This document shows positions 18,001 to 27,518 of a stretch of DNA of 41,036 bases, piece by piece. Positions within the stretch are counted from its first letter, which is position 1. Each line of letters opens with the position of its first letter. Both the position numbers and the translations under genes were made by a program. The stretch lies in contig JAILHH010000004.1 in the NCBI GenBank assembly GCA_024695935.1, positions 1 through 41,036 of the forward strand, in the 5' to 3' direction. Origin of the DNA: Acetatifactor sp. GTDB lineage: Bacteria > Bacillota > Clostridia > Lachnospirales > Lachnospiraceae. Under the pieces are notes generated by a model, which was not told the DNA's origin, ran no database searches, and worked only from the letters and a program-made list of their open reading frames with translations.

Positions 18001-19197
18001 ATGACTGAATCCGAAAAGCTTATAGAGCAGGCAGAATGTGACCTGCTTCATACATACAACCGTTATCAGATCGTAATGGAAAAGGGTGACGGAGTTTATC
18101 TGTACGATCATGAAGGCAAAAAATACCTGGACTTTGTGGCAGGTATCGCTGTTTTTGCATTGGGATATAATAATAAAGAATATAATGATGCTCTGAAAAG
18201 CCAGATAGACAAGATACTTCATACATCAAATTACTATTACAATGTGCCTGCCATAAATGCGGCTCACAAATTAAAAGCCGTGTCCGGCATGGACAGAGTT
18301 TTCTTTACAAACTCCGGTGCAGAGGCTCTGGAGGGTGCCATAAAGACTGCCAGAAAGTATGCCTTTTTAAAGGACCATTCAACGGATCATGAGATAATCG
18401 CCATGAACCACTCTTTCCACGGCAGGACGGTGGGAGCTTTGTCGATCACAGGTAATCCCCACTACCGCGAAGCCTTTGAAGTGACTTCGAAGGGAGTAAG
18501 ATTTGCGGATTTTAACAATTTCGATTCGGTCCTTGCCTGCGTAAATGACAAGACCTGTGCCATTGTATTGGAGCCGGTTCAGGGCGAGGGCGGACTTAAT
18601 GTGGCTGATAAGATGTTTTTGGAAAATCTCCGCGGACTGTGTGATGAAAAAGATATACTCCTCATCTTTGACGAGGTTCAATGCGGTATGGGAAGATGCG
18701 GTGAAATGTATGCATGGCAGAAATACGGTGTGAAGCCTGACGTGCTGACTTCCGCAAAGGCTTTGGGCTGCGGGGTTCCCGTGGGAGCCTTTATGATGAC
18801 CGAAAAAGTCGCACAGAATTCCCTTGTTGCAGGAGACCACGGAACCACCTACGGAGGCAATCCTTTCGCCACTGCAGCGGTGGAAAAAGTCCTTGATTTA
18901 TTTGAGTCCAACCATATAATAGAACATGTGAGGGAAATTGCTCCCTATTTTGAAGAGAAGCTTAATGCCTTTGTTGATAAATATGATTTTATCATTGAGA
19001 GACGAGGCACGGGACTTATGCAGGGACTTAAACTTGACAGACCCGTGGCCGACATCATAAATAAGGCTCTCTCAAAAGGTTTGGTACTCATAAATGCCGG
19101 AAGCGACATATTGAGATTTGTTCCCCCACTTATTATCACCAAAGAAAATGTGGATGAAATGATCGCTATTCTCACAGAATGCTTTGATGAAATCTGA
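18001..19197 (+). CDS. argD: Acetylornithine aminotransferase
   Basis: A 398-residue PLP enzyme of the class III aminotransferases. It converts N-acetylglutamate semialdehyde to N-acetylornithine with glutamate. Marks are FTNSGAEALEGAIK (phosphate binding), NHSFHGRTVGALS, the cofactor Asp in LLIFDEVQCGMGR, and the Schiff-base Lys in LTSAKALGCG (near residue 254). AAAGGAG precedes the ATG by seven bases. It closes the arginine cluster; argF is not in the window. Confidence 0.95.
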   Translation: MTESEKLIEQAECDLLHTYNRYQIVMEKGDGVYLYDHEGKKYLDFVAGIAVFALGYNNKEYNDALKSQIDKILHTSNYYYNVPAINAAHKLKAVSGMDRVFFTNSGAEALEGAIKTARKYAFLKDHSTDHEIIAMNHSFHGRTVGALSITGNPHYREAFEVTSKGVRFADFNNFDSVLACVNDKTCAIVLEPVQGEGGLNVADKMFLENLRGLCDEKDILLIFDEVQCGMGRCGEMYAWQKYGVKPDVLTSAKALGCGVPVGAFMMTEKVAQNSLVAGDHGTTYGGNPFATAAVEKVLDLFESNHIIEHVREIAPYFEEKLNAFVDKYDFIIERRGTGLMQGLKLDRPVADIINKALSKGLVLINAGSDILRFVPPLIITKENVDEMIAILTECFDEI

Positions 19198-19228
19198 TCA
19201 TAAAGATAATAAGCAAAGAGAGAAATAA

Positions 19229-20659
19229 ATGAGTTTTAAGAGCAGAATAATCGCCGTTCTGGTGATTATTGCCCTGGGTGGCACATTGATATACGGAAGT
19301 AAATTGACCATAAGTGGCCGGGAGGAATCTGCCGGCCGCTTATCTTGGCTTGACGACAGTAAAGAGACAGTGTATTTCTGGTATTCCGACGAGGCTCTGA
19401 CTGATTATATATCCGGAGCCGCAGTGGCTTTCGGTGAGCGTGAACATGTGAGGGTCATACCCTATCTTTGTACCGAGAATGAATATGTTGAGGCCATAAA
19501 CGATGCCTCCGTCAAGGGAGAACAGTTTCCCGACGCCTACATCGTCAGCAATGAGTGCCTTGAAAAGGCATATCTCGGTAATCTTGCCGTACAGGTGAAT
19601 GACTATGACAGCACCTTAAATGAATCTAATTTCCCAAAGACGGCTTTAAATGCCGTGACATATAAAGATAAATATATTGGCTATCCGCTTTGCTATGAGA
19701 TGGCTGCCCTTGTGTATAATGAGACATATTTAAAGGACTGGGCAGAAAAGCAGGCGACAAATATCATGACCGGCACCAGAGAGGATGACGGTGGCGAGAC
19801 AGAGGAAAGAACAGCAGTGGCTCCCGAGGTTTTTGCCATTATGGCAAATGATATCATCAGTGAAGAGGAGAAATTTATCCGCCTGACAGATTATTATTTT
19901 AACAGTGGTTTTCCCACCACGGTGGCCGACATCCTGGAGATCGCGGACACCTACAATGTTCCCGAGGGCGTAGAGGGAATCATGGAGTGGGATGTCACGG
20001 ATATTTTCTACAATTACTGGGTTATCGGTAATTATGTTGTGCTGGGCGGTGAGACCGGTGATGACAAATCTCTCATAGATATCGCAAATGACAATACAAA
20101 GGCGTGTCTGTCGGCATATGAGGAACTGAACCAGTTTTTTTCCATGTCATCGGATACCACTTCCTATGAGTCTGTGATAAAGAAGTTTGTGGAGGGCAAG
20201 ATCGTATTTACTCTCGCAACAACAGATATTATTAAGACACTTGAGACCGCAAAGGCTGACGGAAGCTTTGCCTATGATTACGGCATCGCACCCGTTCCCG
20301 ATATAAATGATGAGCTTCAGTCCAGAACTTTATCCGTGACTGAGGTAGTGGCAGTAAACGGATATTCCCTTAACAAGGAAGCAGCCAACAAATTTGCTGC
20401 ATTTTTGGTAAATGATTATGCGGACGAACTTTACTGGACTTCAGGTAAGCTTCCCGCAAGGAGTGATGCGGAGGATTTCGGCCCCGCAATAGTTTACAAT
20501 CTTGAATATGCAAGCTCCATTTCTCTTCCCAAGCTTTTGGAGACAGAGAACTATTGGATGCAGACTGAATCCATGCTTGCTCAGATCTGGGGAGGGGCAG
20601 ATGTCAATACCACCCTTGAAAAGACAGCGGCCCAGATCGCAGTTCAGATTACGGATTAA
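19229..20659 (+). CDS. Membrane-anchored extracellular solute-binding protein
   Basis: A 476-residue protein with an N-terminal hydrophobic helix (IIAVLVIIALGGTLIYG) and then a periplasmic-binding-protein fold of the family 1/8 sugar-binding type: a YFWYSDEALTDYI strand, PDAYIVSNECLEKAY, IGYPLCYEMAALVYNETYLKDW, and a C-terminal PARSDAEDFGP segment. There is no lipobox Cys, so it is probably held by an uncleaved signal anchor, unlike the usual lipoprotein form. No permease or ATPase genes are adjacent. It is an orphan receptor or shares a transporter elsewhere. Ligand unknown, perhaps a carbohydrate. Confidence 0.8.
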   Translation: MSFKSRIIAVLVIIALGGTLIYGSKLTISGREESAGRLSWLDDSKETVYFWYSDEALTDYISGAAVAFGEREHVRVIPYLCTENEYVEAINDASVKGEQFPDAYIVSNECLEKAYLGNLAVQVNDYDSTLNESNFPKTALNAVTYKDKYIGYPLCYEMAALVYNETYLKDWAEKQATNIMTGTREDDGGETEERTAVAPEVFAIMANDIISEEEKFIRLTDYYFNSGFPTTVADILEIADTYNVPEGVEGIMEWDVTDIFYNYWVIGNYVVLGGETGDDKSLIDIANDNTKACLSAYEELNQFFSMSSDTTSYESVIKKFVEGKIVFTLATTDIIKTLETAKADGSFAYDYGIAPVPDINDELQSRTLSVTEVVAVNGYSLNKEAANKFAAFLVNDYADELYWTSGKLPARSDAEDFGPAIVYNLEYASSISLPKLLETENYWMQTESMLAQIWGGADVNTTLEKTAAQIAVQITD

Positions 20660-20707
20660 CAATAAACTGACCGATATCAGCATAGAGAGGCAACCCGGAA
20701 AGGGTCT

Positions 20708-21409
20708 ATGATGATTTCCATAAAAAAAATTAAATATTTCTGTAAGTTTCATTTTGTTTTCTGCCTGCTTTTGTTTTCCGCCATCACTTTCCTTACCGGA
20801 TGTGAAAATGCCGACAAGGCTTATGTTTTTGAAAAAGAAAGCGAGACAGGCGAAGATAATGAAGCGAAAAATGAATCCGTTAATAAAGATGTTTCCCCGG
20901 AAAGAGCTGAAGAAGGGAATGATCTTTTAACAGGCTCTGATCAACCCGGAAACGTTGAAAAAACTGCCGGGGAGCCCGAGGTAGTATTACTTTGTGTATA
21001 CGTATGCGGGGAGGTAAATGAACCGGGAGTGTACTGTCTGCCTGAAAACAGCAGGGTTTGTGACGCGCTTGATATGGCAGGCGGTATGACGGAGGAAGCG
21101 GATGAGACATCCGTTAATCTGGCAGGGTTTTTAAATGACGGGGAGATGCTTTTTTTCCCAAAAAAAGGAGAGAGCGGCGCTGCCGCAAACTCGCAGAGCG
21201 GAAGTGATGCCGATGCCCTTATAAATATCAATACCGGGTCCGTAAATGACCTGATGAGTCTTCCCGGCATCGGTGAGTCCCGTGCAAAAGATATCATTGC
21301 TTACAGAGAACAGAACGGATACTTTCTGGATACAAAGGATATAATGAAAGTATCCGGCATAAAAGAAAGTGTTTATAACAAGATAAAAGATCATATCAAA
21401 GTAAATTGA
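20708..21409 (+). CDS. comEA: ComEA-like lipoprotein: SLBB plus helix-hairpin-helix DNA-binding domain
   Basis: A 233-residue exported protein. The lipobox FLTGC gives Cys-linked anchoring near residue 32. An acidic linker follows, then an SLBB beta-grasp domain (VYVCGEVNEPGVYCLPENS...) at about 95-155, and a C-terminal ComEA helix-hairpin-helix pair (ININTGSVNDLMSLPGIGESRAK) at about 170-233. ComEA binds double-stranded DNA at the cell surface and passes it to ComEC during uptake. comEC lies 3.2 kb downstream on the same strand, with a two-component system between. Symbol by domain layout and context. Confidence 0.85.
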   Translation: MMISIKKIKYFCKFHFVFCLLLFSAITFLTGCENADKAYVFEKESETGEDNEAKNESVNKDVSPERAEEGNDLLTGSDQPGNVEKTAGEPEVVLLCVYVCGEVNEPGVYCLPENSRVCDALDMAGGMTEEADETSVNLAGFLNDGEMLFFPKKGESGAAANSQSGSDADALININTGSVNDLMSLPGIGESRAKDIIAYREQNGYFLDTKDIMKVSGIKESVYNKIKDHIKVN

Positions 21410-21417
21410 GGTGTGCC

Positions 21418-22113
21418 ATGGCCCAGAGAAGAGTTTTGGTGGTTGATGATGAAAAGAGTATTGTAAAGGGGATCAGATTTTCCCTTGAACAGGACAATAT
21501 GCTTGTGGATTGTGCATATGACGGCGAGGAAGCTTTGGAGCTTGCCGGCAGAAATAAATATGACATAATCCTCCTTGATGTCATGCTTCCGAAACTTACA
21601 GGTTTTGAAGTCTGCCAGGCTATCAGGGAGACTTCAAATGTGCCCATCATCATGCTCACCGCAAAGGGAGATGATATGGATAAGATCCTGGGTCTGGAAT
21701 ACGGCGCGGATGATTACATGACAAAGCCCTTTAACATCCTGGAGGTAAAGGCCAGGATAAAGGCCATAATGCGAAGGACTGAGAAAAAGGAAGAAAAGAG
21801 TAACGGCGGAGACGTGCTTGAAAGCGGAGACCTTAAGCTTATATGTGACGACAGACGTACTTACCTTGGAAATGAGGAGATCTCGCTGACTGCAAAGGAG
21901 TTTGAGGTACTTGAGCTTCTCATGAAGAATCCCAACAAGGTTTATTCCAGGGAGAACCTGTTAAAGATCGTCTGGGGTACGGATTATCCCGGTGATGTGA
22001 GAACCGTAGACGTTCACATCAGAAGGCTCAGAGAAAAGATCGAGCCCAATCCCGGTGAGCCAAAGTATGTTCACACCAAATGGGGCGTGGGATATTATTT
22101 TTTGAATGAATAG
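21418..22113 (+). CDS. OmpR-family response regulator
   Basis: A 231-residue regulator. The receiver domain has the acidic pair in VVDDEK, the phospho-acceptor Asp in IILLDVMLP (near residue 53), Thr in IIMLTAKGD and Lys in DDYMTKPFN. The C-terminal winged helix (SLTAKEFEVLELLMKNPNKV, VDVHIRRLREKI) is of OmpR/PhoB type. ATG 21418 follows GAGGTG, and the open frame upstream of it is not needed. The comEA stop lies nine bases upstream. It pairs with the kinase that follows. Confidence 0.93.
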   Translation: MAQRRVLVVDDEKSIVKGIRFSLEQDNMLVDCAYDGEEALELAGRNKYDIILLDVMLPKLTGFEVCQAIRETSNVPIIMLTAKGDDMDKILGLEYGADDYMTKPFNILEVKARIKAIMRRTEKKEEKSNGGDVLESGDLKLICDDRRTYLGNEEISLTAKEFEVLELLMKNPNKVYSRENLLKIVWGTDYPGDVRTVDVHIRRLREKIEPNPGEPKYVHTKWGVGYYFLNE

Positions 22114-22146
22114 TTGTTTTGATTTAAAATAACGGGTTTGGATAAA

Positions 22147-23622
22147 ATGGAAAAAAAATCTTTTTTTGCCCCGCTTAAAAGCTTACGGGTGAGAATCTTT
22201 ATAATCGTGCTGCTAAGCGGCGTTTTGCCCGGGGTTTTCATGCGCTACGGAATCATGAACAGTTATGAGACCAGAGCCATAGAAAACCGGACAAATGTCG
22301 TGTCGGCGCAGCTTCGTGTTGTAGCAAACCACCTTATCAACAATAACTACCTGGTGGGATACAGAGCCAAAAGTGATTCCTATTTAAAAACAGATAAAAT
22401 AATCGATGCAGAGTTAGAGATGCTGGCAAACCTTTATGACGGTCGTGTCATGATCATAGACAGCAATTTCAAGGTGGTAAAGGACACCTATGATCTGAGC
22501 CAGGGAAAGATCATGATCTCAGAGGAGGTTATAAAGTGTTTCCGCGGCGACAATATTTCAAATTATGATGCGGATCACGGATACATTGAGATGACCACTC
22601 CCATTGCGGACAGTACTCTTACTTCTGTCGATGGAGAAGCGGAAGTCCAGGGTGTGATGTTAACGAGCATCTCCACTGAGAGCATCGCAGCCACCATGGA
22701 GATCCTTCAGAGAAATGCATTGGTGCTGGAAGCTATCATAATCGTTATCATCATTGCTTTTGCAATTGTACTGTCCGGACTTTTGGTTCGGCCTTTCAAC
22801 AAGATAACCGACGAGGTATTAAAGGTTAAGGCAGGCTTTTCGGATGAGATAATCTCGGTTCCCGATTATGCAGAGACGGTTCATATAGTGGATGCCTTTA
22901 ATCAGGTTCTTTCAAGGAACAGGACGTTAGATGAGTCCAGGCAGGAGTTTGTGGCAAACGTTTCCCATGAGCTGAAAACTCCAATGGCTTCCATAAAAGT
23001 ATTGGCGGATTCCCTCACCACCCAGCAGGATGTTCCGGTGGAGATCTACAGGGAGTTTATGGAGGATATCACTCAGGAGATCGACAGAGAAAACCGTATC
23101 ATAACGGATCTTTTGGCTCTGGTAAAGATGGATAAAAATGTGGAGACCTTAAATTTTGTGGACATTGACATAAATGAGCTGACGGAACTCATATTAAAGA
23201 GGCTTCGTCCCATTGCCCGCAAAAAGGATGTAGAGCTGATATTTGAAAGCCACAGAAGTGTGACGGCCTCCGTTGACGAAGTAAAGATGTCACTCATAAT
23301 GACGAACTTGGTGGAAAATGCCATCAAGTATAATAAAGAACACGGCTTGGTGAAGGTGGTGCTCGATGCGGATCATCAATACTTTACCTTTGAGGTCCAG
23401 GATTCCGGAATAGGCATTCCGGAGGATTCACTGGCGCATATTTACGAGAGGTTTTACAGAGTGGATAAATCCCATTCAAGGGAGATCGGCGGAACCGGGC
23501 TTGGCCTTGCCATCACAAAGCGTGCCGTTATTTTGCATCAGGGTTCCATCACCGTAAGCTCCAAGGAGGGAGAGGGAAGTGTATTCACGGTAAAGATCCC
23601 TCTGATACACGTAAGCAATTGA
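22147..23622 (+). CDS. Sensor histidine kinase
   Basis: About 491 residues. TM1 is near residues 18-38, an extracellular sensor follows to about 195, TM2 is at about 197-220, then a HAMP domain, a HisKA helix with the phospho-His in NVSHELKTPMASIK, and an ATPase domain with NLVENAIKYN (N box), DSGIGIP (G1) and GGTGLGLAIT (G2). It autophosphorylates and drives the upstream regulator. The start is not firm: TTG 22138 and ATG 22147 are both possible and neither has a strong ribosome site. The signal is unknown; the GerMN lipoprotein next door may take part in sensing. Confidence 0.92.
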   Translation: MEKKSFFAPLKSLRVRIFIIVLLSGVLPGVFMRYGIMNSYETRAIENRTNVVSAQLRVVANHLINNNYLVGYRAKSDSYLKTDKIIDAELEMLANLYDGRVMIIDSNFKVVKDTYDLSQGKIMISEEVIKCFRGDNISNYDADHGYIEMTTPIADSTLTSVDGEAEVQGVMLTSISTESIAATMEILQRNALVLEAIIIVIIIAFAIVLSGLLVRPFNKITDEVLKVKAGFSDEIISVPDYAETVHIVDAFNQVLSRNRTLDESRQEFVANVSHELKTPMASIKVLADSLTTQQDVPVEIYREFMEDITQEIDRENRIITDLLALVKMDKNVETLNFVDIDINELTELILKRLRPIARKKDVELIFESHRSVTASVDEVKMSLIMTNLVENAIKYNKEHGLVKVVLDADHQYFTFEVQDSGIGIPEDSLAHIYERFYRVDKSHSREIGGTGLGLAITKRAVILHQGSITVSSKEGEGSVFTVKIPLIHVSN

Positions 23623-23638
23623 TTTTTGCAGGGAAAAA

Positions 23639-24553
23639 ATGAAGAGATTATTTTTATTATCTGCCGCTCTATTTATCATGATAAGTTTATCCGGATGCGG
23701 CAGCAAACAGGAAGATTATGAAAACTCAATACAGGTTTATTGCCTGAATCAGACCGAGACATCCATTGAATCTCACAGCGAGCCGCTTCCCCAGACTTCC
23801 GTTGGGGAACAGTTAAAGGCTGTGGAGGAATATCTGGGAGCTGTGCCTGAAAAAATGCAGTACAAACCGCCTCTTTCAATGGGATTTAACATCCGTAAGG
23901 CTACCATAGACGAGGGCAAGCTTTTGCTGGATCTTTCAAAGGAATATCTTGATCTGTCAAAGACTACGGAGGTGCTTGTGCGGGCTGCCCTTGTCAGGAC
24001 CTTTACCCAGCTTGAAGGCATCAGATTCGTGGGCATGACCGTTGACGGGGAAGCTTTTTATGATGCTGCCGGAGAGCAGGTGGGGCTCATGAATGCGGAT
24101 CTTTTTATCAACAATGACGGAAACGAAATAAACACCTATGAACTCACTAAGGTAAAGCTCTATTTTGCCACCGACGGTGGAAAACTTGTGGCGGCATACA
24201 GGGAAAAGTATTATTCCACCAATACTCCCCTGGAGAAATTCATAGTGGATGAGATAATCTCCGGACCCAGCGGACAGATCGAGGAACTCAAAGCCACGGT
24301 CAATCCCGAGACCAAGGTTATCAATGTTACATCAAATGACGGGATCTGCTATGTGAATCTGGATGCTTCTTTTCTCACGGGAATAGACGGTATATCCATG
24401 GATCAGGCTGTTTATTCTCTGGTGGATTCCCTCACGGAGCTTTCGTATGTAAAGAAAGTCCAGATACTCATAAACGGTGAAGTCCCGGTGGCATTCAGCA
24501 ATTCCGTCTTCGAGAAAAATCCGGATATAGTGACCACATTAGAGGATAATTAA
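23639..24553 (+). CDS. GerMN-domain lipoprotein
   Basis: A 304-residue lipoprotein with lipobox LSGC near residue 20. Two GerMN (sporulation/spore-germination) domains follow: about 70-150 (MGFNIRKATIDEGKLLLDLSKEYL...) and about 165-295 (KVKLYFATDGGKLVAAYREKYY...). The order regulator, kinase, GerMN lipoprotein resembles MtrA-MtrB-LpqB of Actinobacteria, where the lipoprotein modulates the kinase. A similar role here is inference from context. It starts 17 bp after the kinase and ends six bases before comEC. Confidence 0.85.
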   Translation: MKRLFLLSAALFIMISLSGCGSKQEDYENSIQVYCLNQTETSIESHSEPLPQTSVGEQLKAVEEYLGAVPEKMQYKPPLSMGFNIRKATIDEGKLLLDLSKEYLDLSKTTEVLVRAALVRTFTQLEGIRFVGMTVDGEAFYDAAGEQVGLMNADLFINNDGNEINTYELTKVKLYFATDGGKLVAAYREKYYSTNTPLEKFIVDEIISGPSGQIEELKATVNPETKVINVTSNDGICYVNLDASFLTGIDGISMDQAVYSLVDSLTELSYVKKVQILINGEVPVAFSNSVFEKNPDIVTTLEDN

Positions 24554-24559
24554 ATAAGA

Positions 24560-26902
24560 ATGAAGATCAGTTTAAGACGACCGCTTTTTGCCGTCTCTGT
24601 GTTTGTGTTCGTCATTATGGCGCTTGGTTTTTTCATACGAGGGTATGATGAAACCTATCGCCTGCTTGACGGGGATCATGTCACAGTGTCCGGCAGGGTT
24701 TATCAAAAAGATTTTACCGGGTCTGCCCCGGCGATTTATCTGAAAAATATCGAATTAATTTCTGAATCTGCACCTTCGCAGAAAAATCTCAAAAAATACA
24801 ATTTAATACTAAGGGCCACGGAATCTTTAAATGATGCCTGTGACATATATGATTTTAAGATCGGGGATGAGATCTTTGTCTTGGGTGATTTCGTATGCTT
24901 TGAACATGCCACAAATCCCGGTGAATTTGATGGGGCAGAATATTACTATTCCCTCGGGATCATTGGAAGGCTTAAGGAATATGAGATCCTGAATATAAAG
25001 GAAAGCAGGGGGTTATTTTTAGTCGGTGAAAAGCTTTTTAAACTAAGAATGTATTTTTCAAAAAGGCTTGATAAGATTTTTTCGCCAAAGAGCGCAGGGA
25101 TTTTAAAGGCTATGCTTCTTGGGATAAAGAATGAAACAGACCCGGAGATAAAGGCTCTTTATAAGGCCAGTGGCATAATCCATATAATCTCCATAAGTGG
25201 CATCCATATAACCCTGATAGCGGTCAGTATCTATAGGTTTTTGCAAAAGGCGGGGGTAAACAAGGCAGTTGCAGCTGTTCTTGCCATGCTTTTACTCATG
25301 ATATACGGAATGCTGGTTGGGATGCCAATGTCAGCCAAAAGGGCAATAGGGATGTTTGTGATCAGGATAGGGGCGGATATCCTGAAGCGGACTTACGACA
25401 TGCTGACTGCTTTGGGGATCACTGCGGTTTTTATGGTACTCATTAACCCGGGATACCTTTTAAACTCAGGTTTTTATCTCTCCTTTGGATCCTGCCTCGG
25501 CATCGGATCGGTGTTTCCTCTCATAAAGCCCGATCACAGTCAAAGCTTTGCAAGGCGTTATATCAGGAGCAGTTTTCTGAGGCGCCTGACAGATCATTTT
25601 TATGGGATGCTAAAGGGGACGTCAGAGATGATATTTGCAGGCATCAGCATCATGATCTTTACGTGGCCGATCCAGCTTTGGTTTTATTATGAGATACCGA
25701 CTTTTTCGGTTTTGACCAATCTTTTCGTACTTCCCTTTGTGAGCATCCTCATGATGTCCGGGATGATATCCCTTTTTATACCGGGTTTTGGAGCATTGGG
25801 GACTTTGGCTGAAGCCGTTTTATTATGGTATGAAAAGATCTGTTTGTTTAATGAGACTCTTCCTTTTAACACATTAAACCCCGGTCGCCCTAAGTTTTAT
25901 GCTCTGATCATTTATTATGTGTTTCTTTGCCTTTTGTGCGCATGGATCCAAATGTACAAAGCCGGGTTAAAGAGGAAGGCAGGAGGTATGGACAGCAGAG
26001 TGATTTCACACTTGTTATTTAAGTACAGGACCTTCTTATTTTTGCTTTTACTGATCCCGTTTTTTATTAAATGGAGGCACTTTGACAAGATCACTTTTTT
26101 GGATGTGGGGCAGGGGGAATGCATGATAATCGAGAGCGCTTCAGGCGAGAACATAATGATCGACTGTGGCAGCAGTAACAGGTCAAAGATCATGGAAAAT
26201 GTAGTCGGACCATATTTGAAATTTGAGGGAATAGACAGGCTTGATTATGTTTTTGTCACTCATTCCGATGAGGATCATTGTAACGGATTAATGGAAGCTT
26301 TAACTTATGGGGATGCGGCGGCATATCATGCTTTTTGCAGTATCCGGATAGATCATTTTATGCTTGGGGACATAGGTGAGAATTCAAAGGATGACAATTA
26401 CAGAAAGCTGGAGCGGCTCTGCCTTGACCGGGATATAGAAGTCCATTATATCAGCGAAGGAATGGTTGGAGAATTTGAGGATTTTTATTTAAAATGCCTT
26501 TATCCTTTAAAGGGATTGGAAAATGATGACACCAATTCATTATCAGTCTGCCTTCTGGCGGATTTTCAAGATGGCAGGATCCTTTTTACAGGGGACATTG
26601 GACATGATGAGGAAGAGTTGATCGCATCTATCCCTGAGATCAAAGCTTTAGATGGAAAGATCGGCATATTAAAGGTTGCCCATCATGGCAGCAGGTATTC
26701 AACCTCGGAGAGCCTGCTCAATGCTTTTAAGCCTGATGCGGCAATAATCTCCTGCGGCAGAAACAATCGCTACGGCCACCCCCACGACGAAACGCTGGAG
26801 CGCCTGGATGCCGCAGGAAGCTCAGTCTTTCGCACTGACAAAGGCGGCGCAGTCTTTTTGACAATGGATCCCGCAGGCTGGAAGGTGGAGTGCTTTAACT
26901 GA
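24560..26902 (+). CDS. comEC: ComEC/Rec2 DNA-uptake channel
   Basis: A 780-residue protein of the family that passes single-stranded DNA across the membrane. Layout: an N-terminal TM and DUF4131-type domain (1-165), a multi-span Competence domain (about 165-480, with AMLLGIKNETDPE and IISISGIHITL), and a C-terminal metallo-beta-lactamase domain (from about 515) with DVGQGECMII, the zinc motif THSDEDHCNG, FTGDIG and KVAHHGSRYSTS. The start has only a weak ribosome site and may depend on coupling to the preceding gene. With comEA in the same cluster, natural DNA uptake is plausible; comF/comG are not visible. Confidence 0.94.
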   Translation: MKISLRRPLFAVSVFVFVIMALGFFIRGYDETYRLLDGDHVTVSGRVYQKDFTGSAPAIYLKNIELISESAPSQKNLKKYNLILRATESLNDACDIYDFKIGDEIFVLGDFVCFEHATNPGEFDGAEYYYSLGIIGRLKEYEILNIKESRGLFLVGEKLFKLRMYFSKRLDKIFSPKSAGILKAMLLGIKNETDPEIKALYKASGIIHIISISGIHITLIAVSIYRFLQKAGVNKAVAAVLAMLLLMIYGMLVGMPMSAKRAIGMFVIRIGADILKRTYDMLTALGITAVFMVLINPGYLLNSGFYLSFGSCLGIGSVFPLIKPDHSQSFARRYIRSSFLRRLTDHFYGMLKGTSEMIFAGISIMIFTWPIQLWFYYEIPTFSVLTNLFVLPFVSILMMSGMISLFIPGFGALGTLAEAVLLWYEKICLFNETLPFNTLNPGRPKFYALIIYYVFLCLLCAWIQMYKAGLKRKAGGMDSRVISHLLFKYRTFLFLLLLIPFFIKWRHFDKITFLDVGQGECMIIESASGENIMIDCGSSNRSKIMENVVGPYLKFEGIDRLDYVFVTHSDEDHCNGLMEALTYGDAAAYHAFCSIRIDHFMLGDIGENSKDDNYRKLERLCLDRDIEVHYISEGMVGEFEDFYLKCLYPLKGLENDDTNSLSVCLLADFQDGRILFTGDIGHDEEELIASIPEIKALDGKIGILKVAHHGSRYSTSESLLNAFKPDAAIISCGRNNRYGHPHDETLERLDAAGSSVFRTDKGGAVFLTMDPAGWKVECFN

Positions 26903-26918
26903 GAAACGCGCCTTCGCC

Positions 26919-26996
26919 GCTTTGAGCTGCAACGCCACTCCACTGCTTTGAGCTGCAACGCCACTCCGCTGTTTTGAGCTGTTCAGCATCTCCCTT
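26919..26996. repeat. Three 26-bp tandem repeats after comEC
   Basis: Units begin at 26919, 26945 and 26971. The first two differ at one base (GCTTTGAGCTGCAACGCCAC core) and the third has decayed. They start 17 bases after the comEC stop. No coding sense is seen. Confidence 0.75.
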
Positions 26997-27048
26997 ATTG
27001 CTGCGGTTGACATTACCCATGCTTATCAAAGGTCATGAGGCGGTCAAA

Positions 27049-27451
27049 TACTGTAAAGACCTCAGAACAGGCATAAATTACAGTAGCTGCCGGCGATGAT
27101 GGAGGAGGCTAAGGTGGCGAATACTGTAAAATTCTTAGGATGGGAAAAATTACAGTAGTTGTCGCCTGTCAAGGAGGGGATTAAATGAGGCAAATACTGT
27201 AAAAAACCAGGGATAAGCAAATCTTACAGTAAATGACTCCTAAAAAGGATGGGGTTGAGGGAGGTAAATACTGTAAAAAATTAGGATAAGCGATTTTTAC
27301 AGTAAATGCCCCTCTGAAAAGGCTTTGTATGAGGGTGAAAATACTGTAAATATTTATGAAAGAGCTGATATTACAGTATTTGGCAGTTTCGGGGAGTTTA
27401 GGCAGCTTTAAAAATACTGTAAATAGAGGAGGGAATGAAGGATTTACAGTA
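27049..27451. repeat. Six-unit periodic array of TACTGTAA...TTACAGTA inverted repeats
   Basis: Units lie at 27049-27085, 27122-27157, 27195-27231, 27269-27304, 27342-27378 and 27415-27451. Each begins AATACTGTAAA and ends TTACAGTA with 20-21 bases between, so each unit is 36-37 bp. Start-to-start distances are 73, 73, 74, 73 and 73 bp. The arms are invariant in all six units, while the centres vary; units 2-4 share a GGAT(A/G)(A/G)G core. The gaps between units are also about 36 bp and show no shared sequence except purine-rich ends. It is not a CRISPR, because the repeat centre is not conserved. Function unknown. Confidence 0.9.
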
Positions 27452-27518
27452 GTGTAGGTTAATTGCCTCCAGACTCAGTGAATATGAATATGATCTAAAT
27501 GAACAGAACAAGAAATAA

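Noticed and set aside
27049-27451. CRISPR array
   Set aside because: Unit and gap lengths fit, but the repeat interior is not conserved, only the eight-base ends are, and no cas gene is in the window.
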